Shown here piece by piece: positions 53,301 through 61,193 of a DNA stretch of 64,000 bases. A model generated the notes under the pieces. It saw nothing but the letters and a program-made list of their open reading frames with translations, did not search any database and was not told the origin of the DNA. Within the stretch, counting starts at the first letter, position 1, and every line of letters starts with the position of its first letter. Both the position numbers and the translations under genes were made by a program. Source of the stretch: Tissierella praeacuta_A (GTDB taxonomy: Bacteria > Bacillota > Clostridia > Tissierellales > Tissierellaceae); NCBI RefSeq assembly GCF_040396155.1, contig NZ_JBEBOY010000014.1:13026-77025 (forward strand), given 5' to 3'.

Positions 53301-54341
53301 ATGGATCTTAGGGAGCAAAAGTTTGGGGTAGAGGTAGAAATGACTGGTATCACAAGAAAGAGAGCAGCACAGGTTATTGCTGAATATTTAAATGGTACAG
53401 TAGATTTTGAGGGAGGTGGATATGGAACTTATACTGTAACAGATAATCAAAATAGAAAATGGAAACTTGTAAGTGATGCTAGTATTACCTGTCAAAAGAA
53501 AGTAGGGAATAGAAAGCAAATAGCAGATAGAGAATATAGTGTTGAGTTAGTAAGTCCTATATGTTTTTATGATGATATAGAAGATATCCAAGAGATGATA
53601 AGAGAGTTAAGAAGGGCTGGAGCATTCAGTAATAAAAGCTGTGGTATTCATATTCACATAAATGCAGCTCCATTTAAAGCATATCAACTAAGAAATCTTG
53701 TAAATATCATAGCTGCAAAAGAAGATATGATATATAAAGCCTTGAAGGTAGATTCGGAAAGAGAAAGGAGATATTGCAAAAAGATAGATAAGGATTTTTT
53801 AGAAGAACTAAACAAAAAGAAGCCCAAAACAATAAGTGGGATTCAAAGTCTCTGGTATAAAGGGAGGGATGGAAGCCATCAACATTACCATGACAGTAGA
53901 TATCGATGTTTAAATCTACACTCTGTTTTTCAAAAAGGAACAATAGAATTTCGTGCCTTTAATGGATCACTCCATGCAGGAAAACTTAAGGCCTATCTAC
54001 AATTTTGTATGGCAATTACAGCACAAGCCTACAATCAAAAGTCTGCAAGTTCAAGAAAAACCGTATCAGAAAATGAGAAATATACATTTAGAGTATGGCT
54101 TTTAAGACTCGAGTTAATTGGAGATGAATTTAAAACAGCAAGAAAACATCTCCTAGATAATTTAGAAGGAAATATTGCGTGGAAGTCACCAGAGCAAGCT
54201 GAGGCACAGAAAGAAAGACTTAGACAAAAGAGAGAACAAGAGCTTTTAGAGCAAGAGGAAAGAGTAGAATTAGAAAATAATGATATGGGAATAGATGAGC
54301 AGGAGGAAGATACTCCTGCTTTTACTATGTCCATGAACTAG
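53301..54341 (+). CDS. Putative amidoligase (glutamine synthetase-like fold)
   Basis: It encodes 346 residues with amidoligase motifs: FGVEVEMTG (residues 8-16), SVELVSPICF, SCGIHIHINA (near residue 117) and FRAFNGSLHAGKL. These ATP-dependent enzymes form amide bonds on peptides or wall material. The family is known from mobile elements beside gamma-glutamylcyclotransferase-like genes, as here. The C-terminal 60 residues are Glu-rich. A hairpin overlaps the end of the gene. Confidence 0.87.
   Translation: MDLREQKFGVEVEMTGITRKRAAQVIAEYLNGTVDFEGGGYGTYTVTDNQNRKWKLVSDASITCQKKVGNRKQIADREYSVELVSPICFYDDIEDIQEMIRELRRAGAFSNKSCGIHIHINAAPFKAYQLRNLVNIIAAKEDMIYKALKVDSERERRYCKKIDKDFLEELNKKKPKTISGIQSLWYKGRDGSHQHYHDSRYRCLNLHSVFQKGTIEFRAFNGSLHAGKLKAYLQFCMAITAQAYNQKSASSRKTVSENEKYTFRVWLLRLELIGDEFKTARKHLLDNLEGNIAWKSPEQAEAQKERLRQKREQELLEQEERVELENNDMGIDEQEEDTPAFTMSMN
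54298..54323 (+). terminator. Intragenic hairpin at the end of the amidoligase gene
   Basis: AGCAGGAG (54298-54305) pairs with CTCCTGCT (54313-54320), followed by TTT. Confidence 0.5.
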
Positions 54342-54354
54342 TAAGGAGGTCAAG

Positions 54355-54867
54355 ATGGAGAAAGACAAGTTATATATAGCCTATGGCAGTAACCTAAATT
54401 TAAATCAGATGAAGTATCGATGCTCTACGGCAAGAGTTATCGGTACATCAGAACTGAAGGATTATGAACTTGTATTTCGTGGATCAAGATATGGTGCAGT
54501 GGCAACTATCGAACCATGTGAAGGAAGTACGGTACCAGTTTTGCTATGGAGTATCAAACCTGATGATGAGAAAGCCCTTGATAGATATGAAGGTTATCCA
54601 AATTTTTATGGAAAATCTGGAGTGGATATTACTGTAGGCAATTATAAAGCTACAGCAATGGTTTATATAATGACAGAAGGTTATAAACTTGGAAATCCAT
54701 CCGATAGCTATCTAAAAACCATAGAAGAGGGCTATATTGATGCAGGATTTGATTTAGATATTTTATATAATGCAGTGAAGAAAACCCTTAGTCAAATGGA
54801 GAATTTTGAAGAAGTGGAGAAGCATGAACCTGAACAGGGAGATATATTTGGAATGAAATGGTGGTGA
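54355..54867 (+). CDS. Gamma-glutamylcyclotransferase-like (AIG2/GGCT) protein
   Basis: It encodes 170 residues. The N-terminal YIAYGSNLNLNQM is the GGCT substrate loop and DRYEGYPNFYGK holds the likely catalytic Glu (near residue 80). Such enzymes release 5-oxoproline from gamma-glutamyl amides, the reverse of what an amidoligase might add. With the upstream amidoligase (13 bp gap) it forms a plausible make-and-remove pair. RBS AAGGAGG. Confidence 0.9.
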   Translation: MEKDKLYIAYGSNLNLNQMKYRCSTARVIGTSELKDYELVFRGSRYGAVATIEPCEGSTVPVLLWSIKPDDEKALDRYEGYPNFYGKSGVDITVGNYKATAMVYIMTEGYKLGNPSDSYLKTIEEGYIDAGFDLDILYNAVKKTLSQMENFEEVEKHEPEQGDIFGMKWW

Positions 54868-54872
54868 TATAA

Positions 54873-55982
54873 ATGGCAGACCCTGGATCATTAGGGATCA
54901 TTGTAAAAACAGCTTTATCTGCTTTATCAGATGGAAGACTCAGAAAAGGAATAGGGTGGACTATTGCAGCAATCCTGTCTCCCTTTATATTAACCATTGT
55001 TATTATATTAAGCTTTCTCTCAGGAACAACAAATCATAATAATAATGTTTTATATCTATCTTTTAATGGAGGCAGTATATCAGCTAATATTCCAGAAGAA
55101 TATAGAGGACATATAGAAGATATGCGTAGGAGTTTTACAATGCTTGATGGAAAGATAGAGGGCATAAATAAGCAAATAGAGGATGGAAATAGTCTAGACT
55201 CAATTAGAGTTAAGGCTATTTTTTATTCTCTGTATTTCGGCGAAAATCAACCGTCAAATATAGATAAAGCAAAATTTGTAGATTGCTTTATCAGATACGA
55301 AGAGCTTAAAAGAACTGTAACTGATGAAGAAGGTAATGAATATGAAGAGACTTATATGGTTCCAGTACCTATAACTAATCTGCCAGAGGTTTATAAAAAT
55401 ATAGAAACCACAATGGAAAATTCAGTGACTTATGAAGATATGGCAAATGCTAATGAAATACATTATAGGATAAAATATGGAATTCCTGCACCTAATGAAG
55501 GTGACAGTTTTACAGAGTGGGAGGATTGGATACATGGTCTTACACCAGAAGAACTAGAAGATTTATATCATGATTTACCAGAAGGAGAGAAAGGATCTAA
55601 AATTGTAAAACTTGCCATGTCAAGACTTGGAGATCCTTATTCACAAGAAAGAAGAGGACAAGGCAGATACACTGACTGCAGCTATTTAACCATGTGGAGT
55701 TATCGTCAGATAGGTATTAATATACCAGCAACTGCAGCAGAGCAGGCAAGATTTTGTGTAAACAAGAATCTTACTGTTTCAAAAAAGAACTTAGTTCCTG
55801 GTGATTTAGTATTCTGGAGTCATAAACCTAATTGCAGGTTTATGAATATTACCCATGTAGGGGTCTATGCAGGAGATGGTAAGGTTATTGATGCTTCTTA
55901 TTCAAAGGGTAAGGTAGTATATCGAAATTTATTTGATTCAAACAAACAGGTACTGTATGGGAGACCACATATTTTAAAGTAA
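54873..55982 (+). CDS. NlpC/P60 wall hydrolase of the mating apparatus
   Basis: It encodes 369 residues. An N-terminal membrane helix (AAILSPFILTIVIILSFL) is followed by a linker domain and a C-terminal NlpC/P60 peptidase. The catalytic Cys is in YTDCSYLTMWSYRQIG (near residue 269) and the His in ITHVGVYAGDGK. In Gram-positive conjugation such VirB1-like proteins locally open peptidoglycan. The gene begins 5 bp after GGCT. A hairpin with T-run lies near codon 110. Confidence 0.9.
   Translation: MADPGSLGIIVKTALSALSDGRLRKGIGWTIAAILSPFILTIVIILSFLSGTTNHNNNVLYLSFNGGSISANIPEEYRGHIEDMRRSFTMLDGKIEGINKQIEDGNSLDSIRVKAIFYSLYFGENQPSNIDKAKFVDCFIRYEELKRTVTDEEGNEYEETYMVPVPITNLPEVYKNIETTMENSVTYEDMANANEIHYRIKYGIPAPNEGDSFTEWEDWIHGLTPEELEDLYHDLPEGEKGSKIVKLAMSRLGDPYSQERRGQGRYTDCSYLTMWSYRQIGINIPATAAEQARFCVNKNLTVSKKNLVPGDLVFWSHKPNCRFMNITHVGVYAGDGKVIDASYSKGKVVYRNLFDSNKQVLYGRPHILK
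55187..55224 (+). terminator. Intragenic terminator-like hairpin in the NlpC/P60 gene
   Basis: AAATAGTCTAGACTC (55187-55201) pairs with GAGTTAAGGCTATTT (55207-55221) at 14 of 15 positions (two G-U), then a T-run. Confidence 0.6.
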
Positions 55983-55994
55983 AAGGAGGACTTT

Positions 55995-56573
55995 ATGTTA
56001 ATTACAAAGGCAATATTTGAAAGGAAATTATCTAATTTTGATACACACAATTGTGTAATTGAAGGAATTGAATTAATGAATGGGGATGAGTTTGAAGAAT
56101 TCAGTAATAATTTATTAGAGGATAGAGATTTTATTGAAGATAGAAAGGAAGTAATGTATATAGACTCCATAGGGCAAATTCATGTACTATTGGCACTTGA
56201 TATGGACGGTGGCGATGGGATTTTAATTGACAGTCATGGGTATGATTATCCAAGATATGCAGCATTTATGCCAAATATTAAACCTTATATTGAACAGCAA
56301 ATCTCAATGGTTGCAGAACAAATAATAAAGGAAGCTGCAGAAAATTCTTCCAATGGAAGCTGGGCTGTCTACTTCGATGAGATAGAAGAATACCATGGGT
56401 TAGCAGTAAAAGAAAACAATGGCATTGGTACGATGCTCTTAGATGCACTGCATAGGAGAGAAGAAATTTCAGAGATTGAAATTGAAGATGAGTGCTTTGA
56501 TATGACCTTATACCTTGATTACTGCATCAGCTTAGATGAAGAAATAAAACAATGTCAAAATATGAAAATGTAG
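55995..56573 (+). CDS. DUF6329-like ICE protein
   Basis: It encodes 192 acidic residues with DGGDGILIDSHGYDYPRYAA and repeated helical segments; the central motif is typical of DUF6329 proteins in ICEs. No catalytic motif is seen. AAAGGAGG precedes ATG. It probably belongs to the accessory block between transfer genes and oriT. Confidence 0.75.
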   Translation: MLITKAIFERKLSNFDTHNCVIEGIELMNGDEFEEFSNNLLEDRDFIEDRKEVMYIDSIGQIHVLLALDMDGGDGILIDSHGYDYPRYAAFMPNIKPYIEQQISMVAEQIIKEAAENSSNGSWAVYFDEIEEYHGLAVKENNGIGTMLLDALHRREEISEIEIEDECFDMTLYLDYCISLDEEIKQCQNMKM

Positions 56574-56585
56574 GAGGACTTGAAT

Positions 56586-56966
56586 ATGGACAATATAGAA
56601 AAAACAATTCGTATTTTAAAAATTGAGCCACAAAAGTTACCTTATGAAAAGGAAATAAGTAATGACTTAGAAGGAATACAAGGAGAAGTTGAAGGATTAT
56701 TTGATTGCCTTTATTTAGATAATAATTGTATTTTAGTGTGTAATGACGAAGGAAAATTAAATGGAATGGAATTAAATCGAAGGGTCGGTAATGATATAAT
56801 TGCTGGCCCTTTTTTTATTGTAGGAGATAGTCAAGACGGAGAATTTGTATCCTTAACTGATGAGCAAATAGAAAAATATACAGAAGAATTTGGTAAGATT
56901 CAAGAATTCACAGGTGAAGAACCTGAAGCTCAACCAAGGATGACATTCATTGGGTTTGATTTTTAA
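56586..56966 (+). CDS. DUF3846-like protein
   Basis: It encodes 126 residues with the DUF3846 pattern (IEPQKLPYEKEISNDLEGIQ, MELNRRVGNDIIAGPFFIVG). The AGGAGG spacing favours the ATG at 56586 over the TTG at 56580. A hairpin with a T-run covers the GNDIIAGPFF codons. The role is unknown; such proteins are frequent on conjugative elements. Confidence 0.8.
   Translation: MDNIEKTIRILKIEPQKLPYEKEISNDLEGIQGEVEGLFDCLYLDNNCILVCNDEGKLNGMELNRRVGNDIIAGPFFIVGDSQDGEFVSLTDEQIEKYTEEFGKIQEFTGEEPEAQPRMTFIGFDF
56780..56816 (+). terminator. Intragenic terminator-like hairpin in the DUF3846 gene
   Basis: AAGGGTCGG (56780-56788) pairs with CTGGCCCTT (56803-56811) with two G-U pairs, followed by a T-run. Confidence 0.6.
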
Positions 56967-56978
56967 GGAGGGAAATAG

Positions 56979-57365
56979 ATGAGTACATCAACAGAAAAAG
57001 TGACACTGCAAGTAACTTTTCCAAAAGAAAAATTGGAGGCCTTAAGGTTTTATATGAATGAAAAACAGCTGACTGTTGAGGAAGAATTACAAAAACATAT
57101 TAAAAATACCTATGACAAATATGTCCCATCTGCTACCAGAAGGTATTTAGACAGGAATGATAATAGAGAAGAGATAGAAGTAGTTACTAATGAAAATGAA
57201 CCAGAAACTACTTCTAGAAATACAACAGCTCGAGGAAGAAGAAGGACTGGAAGAAGTCAAAGTGCTGAGGAACAATCAACTGCTGAAACAGTAAATACGG
57301 GAGAGATTGAAGAAACATCAGAGCAAACTGAGGAGCAAAATCAAGGAATGACAATGAGTATGTAG
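56979..57365 (+). CDS. DUF6103-like protein, copy 1
   Basis: It encodes 128 residues. The N-terminal 60 (VTLQVTFPKEKLEALRFYMN, NTYDKYVPSATRRYLDRND) form a helical domain shared with the next gene, followed by a disordered Thr/Glu/Arg-rich tail that ends NQGMTMSM. It may be a small nucleic-acid-binding or oriT-associated protein; there is no direct evidence. Confidence 0.75.
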   Translation: MSTSTEKVTLQVTFPKEKLEALRFYMNEKQLTVEEELQKHIKNTYDKYVPSATRRYLDRNDNREEIEVVTNENEPETTSRNTTARGRRRTGRSQSAEEQSTAETVNTGEIEETSEQTEEQNQGMTMSM

Positions 57366-57410
57366 TGAGTTTCAAATAAATTTAAAGGAAGAGAAGGAGG
57401 TAAATATTAG

Positions 57411-57665
57411 ATGAAAAAAGATACTATTAGGGTAAGTCTTAATGCCGAAAAATTAAGAGCTATAAATAAATATATGGAGAAAAAGGAAGTAGATTTAGAA
57501 GATGAGTTGGTAGATCAACTGCAAAAGCTATATGAGAAATATGTTCCAGCCAATGTAAGGGAGTATATCGATGAGAAGCAAGAGGAAGAGATTAAGGCTA
57601 AAAAACCTAAAAAATCAGTCAAGACTAAGGCAGAAGTTAATAACCAATCTATAATACAAGAATAA
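57411..57665 (+). CDS. DUF6103-like protein, copy 2
   Basis: It encodes 84 residues that align with the N-terminal domain of the upstream gene (VSLNAEKLRAINKYMEKKEV, KLYEKYVPANVREYIDEKQ) but with a shorter Lys-rich tail. It looks like an ancient tandem duplicate. It is the last gene before the oriT-like region. Confidence 0.75.
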   Translation: MKKDTIRVSLNAEKLRAINKYMEKKEVDLEDELVDQLQKLYEKYVPANVREYIDEKQEEEIKAKKPKKSVKTKAEVNNQSIIQE

Positions 57666-58069
57666 GACAATTTTTGAGGGCTTGTTTGCCCCTGTGTGCC
57701 ATTATAAAGGGAGAGGTGGTATAGTTATACCTAATCTATAATAAATCCAGTTTTGGGGCGAATGTGCCGACTGCTCATAATTGATATAAGAATGGCTTAA
57801 CTACTGGCTTTTAGGTGATGTTATTAGAATAGTGGGGATGAACCCCCCTATTGATTTTGGTGCAGGATAAAGGAAGGTGGTCAAAAGATTCCACCTTCCA
57901 GTTACATCCCCCGGCAGTGCCATGGGTTGAAAGAATTAAGGCAGGTGGTCGGAAAATGGGTTTTGTGATGTCGTAGGTGGTCGTTATCTACTAAGAACCC
58001 CATAAAACGAGGACTTGATAGCTGTACCCTATAGGTGGTCAAGGGAAAATAATAGATGTTTGAGGTGAG
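57666..58069. other. Candidate origin of transfer (oriT)
   Basis: This 400-bp gene-free stretch before the RHH/relaxase pair is rich in repeats. AGGTGGTC occurs four times (57875, 57943, 57975, 58033), and a variant AGGTGGTA at 57714. Inverted repeats: GGTATA/TATACC (57718-57731) and GGAAGGTGG/CCACCTTCC (57872-57880, 57891-57899). Location directly upstream of the relaxase operon and the repeat density are typical for oriT. The nic site cannot be placed with certainty. Confidence 0.7.
57872..57899. repeat. Perfect 9-bp inverted repeat in oriT
   Basis: GGAAGGTGG (57872-57880) and CCACCTTCC (57891-57899) are separated by 10 bp; the left arm contains the first AGGTGGTC copy. It is a candidate relaxase or accessory-protein binding hairpin. 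Confidence 0.7.
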
Positions 58070-58498
58070 GTGGAATTGGAAGAGAAAAAGAATTCGGTAA
58101 AGAAAAGGACAGCAGTATGGTTATATCCTGAAACAATGGAAGAAATGGATAGTTTACTAGAAAGGGATAATTGTAAAAGCAGAAGTGAATTTATAGATAA
58201 AGCTTTAAACTTTTATATGGGATATTTAGTTAGTGAAGATACTACAGGATATCTATCTAAGATACTAATCTCAGCAATGCAAGGAATACTTAAAGAAACG
58301 GAAAATAGGAATGCTAATAATTTATTTCGTTTATCCGTTGAAATAAGTATGATGATGAATATACTCGCCGCAGGTTTAGAAATTAGTGAGGAAGAACTTC
58401 GTAGTCTTAGGGGAAGATGTGTCCAGCAAGTAAGAAAGACAAGGGGTAAAATATCCATGGAGGAGGCGATCAAGTTCCAACAGGGAATTGGAGAGTGA
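58070..58498 (+). CDS. Ribbon-helix-helix relaxosome accessory protein (MobC-like)
   Basis: It encodes 142 residues. The N-terminal part has an RHH pattern (KKRTAVWLYPETMEEMDSLL, CKSRSEFIDKALNFYM); the C-terminal part is helical. Such proteins bind oriT and help the relaxase. The gene lies directly after the oriT-like repeats and 6 bp before the relaxase. The frame starts at GTG 58070; the TTG at 58076 is better spaced from GAGGTGAGG. Confidence 0.8.
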   Translation: MELEEKKNSVKKRTAVWLYPETMEEMDSLLERDNCKSRSEFIDKALNFYMGYLVSEDTTGYLSKILISAMQGILKETENRNANNLFRLSVEISMMMNILAAGLEISEEELRSLRGRCVQQVRKTRGKISMEEAIKFQQGIGE

Positions 58499-58504
58499 TA
58501 ATTT

Positions 58505-61174
58505 ATGCCAAGGTTTATTCTGAAGTGTCCTTATCTAAAAGGTGGGAGTGATAAAACATCGGCTCATCTTGAAAACTTAGTAAATTATATTGCAACTCGT
58601 GATGGAGTAGAAAAGATTAGTATAGAAAATAGAAATATTTCTTCTACAACAAAACAGGAAGAATTAATATTACAACTGGTTAAAGAGTTTCCAAACACCA
58701 AAAAATTATTTGAGTATGAAGACTATATTAAAAACCCAACATTAGAAAATGCTTCTGAATTTATTTCCATAGCAATAGAAGAAAATTTTGATAAGATCGG
58801 AAAAAGAAAAAACTATGTAGATTATATTGCAAATAGACCAAGGGTAGAAAAGATGGGAAAGCATGGTTTATTTACTGGCGGAGATGACAGTCTAGTTCTT
58901 AGTAAAATAGCAGATGAAGTTGCAAATCATGAAGGAAATGTTTGGACTCCAATTATTTCTTTAAGGAGAGAAGATGCTGCTAGACTTGGTTTTGATAATG
59001 CTGAAAGTTGGCATAATATGCTTTCTTACTATGCCATAGACATAGCTGAATCTTTAAAGATAAAGCCTGAGAACTTTCGGTGGTATGCAGCCTTTCATAA
59101 TGAGGGTCATCATCCCCATATCCATATGATTTGTTATTCAACAGATTCAAAGGAAGGATATCTAACTAAAAAAGGTATAGAGAAAATGAAATCAGGATTT
59201 GTAAAAAATATCTTTGGCCAAGAGTTAAAAGAAATATATATAGAGCAAAGTAAAAGAAGGGATGAATTAAAAGAGGAATCAAGGGAAGTCTTATTAAATT
59301 TAATAGCTGAAATGAAAAATAAACCCTTCCAAAACAGTAAGGTAGAAGAATTGTTTATAGGGTTTGCAGAAAGATTGAAATTTAGCAAAGGAAAGAAACA
59401 GTATGGATATTTACAACCAAAGCTTAAAGCTATGGTAGATGAGATTGTAGATGAACTAGCTAAGGATGAAAGGATAAGTAAGGCATATGGCCTATGGTAT
59501 GAAATGCGTAATGAAGTTCTTAATAGCTACATGGATAATCTGCCAGAGCCTCTGCCATTATCACAACAAAAAGAATTTAAATCAATAAAAAATATGATTA
59601 TTAAAGAGGCAGATAATTATAACAAGGGCATCTTTTCATTTGAGGAAAGCATCAATGATGATATTGATATTGCTGACGAAGAAATAGATAAAGCAGCAGA
59701 AGATGGAATTAGAAATGATACAGAATTTATTGAGATGGAAGGTGATACTTTAGATTTATCTAAGGAAATAGAAGTTAGTGATGATATAACTGAAGATGTT
59801 TATGTGAAGTGGAGTGATGATTATAAAAGGGCTTGCAAATTCTTATATGGTACAGATGATATAGTACAAGATTTTGAGGAAGCCTTTTATTTATTTCAAT
59901 CTGAAGCTGAAAAAGGAAATGCTCTTGCCATGTTTAATATGGGAAGAATCTTTGCAGATGGTCTTGGTGTAGAAATTGATATGGAAGAATCATATGCATG
60001 GTATGAAAAAGCCCTTAATGCTTTTCATAAAGTAGAAGATAAAAAGTCTTGGAAATATACAGCGTATCGTATAGGTAAGATGTATTCACAAGGTCTTGGA
60101 ACAGAAGAAGATTATGAAAAAGCAGCATACTGGCTTACTCTGTCAGCAAAAGAAAGATATAAGTTTGCTGAATATTCCTTGGGTGGTCTTTATTATAGAG
60201 GTCGAGGAGTTGAGCAGAACTATGGAAGAGCTTTTGATCTCTATTTAAAATCTGCAAAGCAGGGTTTTCCATATGCTGATTTTGAAGCAGCAAAGATGTA
60301 TCGGGATGGGATTGGAACTGATATGAATAAGGAAGAGTCAGATAAATATTTTTATTCTGCCTTTATAGGTTTTAAGAGATTAGAAAAGAAAAGTCATGAT
60401 GATAAAATTCAATATAGGATTGGTTGGATGCTTCAAAATGGAATCGGTACAGAAAAAGATATAGGGGAAGCAAAACAGTATTATGAAAAGTCCGCAAAGC
60501 TTGGAAATACATTTGCCTGTTATTCCCTTGCAAAATTAATCCTTGCAGAAGAAAATTCAATAGGGGAAGAGGTTAAAAAAGCAATCCAATATTTAAAACA
60601 AGCATCAGATAGTGGAAATCAATTTGCACAGTATTCTCTTGGAAAGCTTTATCTTGATGGGGAATATGTAGATAAAAGTATATTGAAAGCTTTAGAGTTA
60701 TTTAAACTATCAGCAGAGGAAGGAAATGAGTATGCAGCATATCAGCTTGGTAAGTTATATCTTAGGGGAGAAGAGATAACAAAAGACATTCCGTTAGCAA
60801 TAAAATGGCTTCATCTATCCGCAGAAAAAGGAAATCAATATGGACAGTATTTATTAGGAAAAATATATTTAATGGGTGAAGGTGTGCCAAGGGATAAAGA
60901 AGAGGCAATAAAGTGGTTTCAATTATCTGCTGAACAGGGAAATGAATACGCTCAGTTTTTTCTAGACAATATGGACAAATTTCAGAACCCATCTGTTTCA
61001 CTTGTAGTATCAAAGATGTTTCATCATATGAGTAAAATATTTGAAGATAATATTCCGTTAAAATCATCAGGAGTTGGAATTAAGGTTGATAGTAAGTTAT
61101 TAAGAAAACTTAGAGAAAAGAAAATGGCACAAGGACATAAGAAAGATGACCATGAGCAGAATATTGAATTATAG
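58505..61174 (+). CDS. Relaxase (MobP-type) fused to Sel1-like repeats
   Basis: It encodes 889 residues. The N-terminal 350 residues form the relaxase: YLKGGSDKTSAHLENLVNYI with ATRDGVEK, and the histidine triad HNEGHHPHIHMI near residues 197-208. After an acidic linker (residues 380-440) come about nine Sel1/TPR-like repeats (A-x-F-N-M-G-R-I-F-A-D-G-L-G-V type) to residue 825. The relaxase nicks oriT; the repeat tail is probably a protein-interaction scaffold. It overlaps no neighbour on the left and precedes the primase-like gene by 19 bp. Confidence 0.9.
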   Translation: MPRFILKCPYLKGGSDKTSAHLENLVNYIATRDGVEKISIENRNISSTTKQEELILQLVKEFPNTKKLFEYEDYIKNPTLENASEFISIAIEENFDKIGKRKNYVDYIANRPRVEKMGKHGLFTGGDDSLVLSKIADEVANHEGNVWTPIISLRREDAARLGFDNAESWHNMLSYYAIDIAESLKIKPENFRWYAAFHNEGHHPHIHMICYSTDSKEGYLTKKGIEKMKSGFVKNIFGQELKEIYIEQSKRRDELKEESREVLLNLIAEMKNKPFQNSKVEELFIGFAERLKFSKGKKQYGYLQPKLKAMVDEIVDELAKDERISKAYGLWYEMRNEVLNSYMDNLPEPLPLSQQKEFKSIKNMIIKEADNYNKGIFSFEESINDDIDIADEEIDKAAEDGIRNDTEFIEMEGDTLDLSKEIEVSDDITEDVYVKWSDDYKRACKFLYGTDDIVQDFEEAFYLFQSEAEKGNALAMFNMGRIFADGLGVEIDMEESYAWYEKALNAFHKVEDKKSWKYTAYRIGKMYSQGLGTEEDYEKAAYWLTLSAKERYKFAEYSLGGLYYRGRGVEQNYGRAFDLYLKSAKQGFPYADFEAAKMYRDGIGTDMNKEESDKYFYSAFIGFKRLEKKSHDDKIQYRIGWMLQNGIGTEKDIGEAKQYYEKSAKLGNTFACYSLAKLILAEENSIGEEVKKAIQYLKQASDSGNQFAQYSLGKLYLDGEYVDKSILKALELFKLSAEEGNEYAAYQLGKLYLRGEEITKDIPLAIKWLHLSAEKGNQYGQYLLGKIYLMGEGVPRDKEEAIKWFQLSAEQGNEYAQFFLDNMDKFQNPSVSLVVSKMFHHMSKIFEDNIPLKSSGVGIKVDSKLLRKLREKKMAQGHKKDDHEQNIEL

Positions 61175-61193
61175 AATTAAAAGGGAGGTAATT

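Noticed and set aside
54035..54334. Minus-strand Ser/Cys-rich frame over the amidoligase gene
   Set aside because: Its composition is the mirror of Glu/Lys-rich codons of the real gene; no RBS, and such shadows occur throughout the window.
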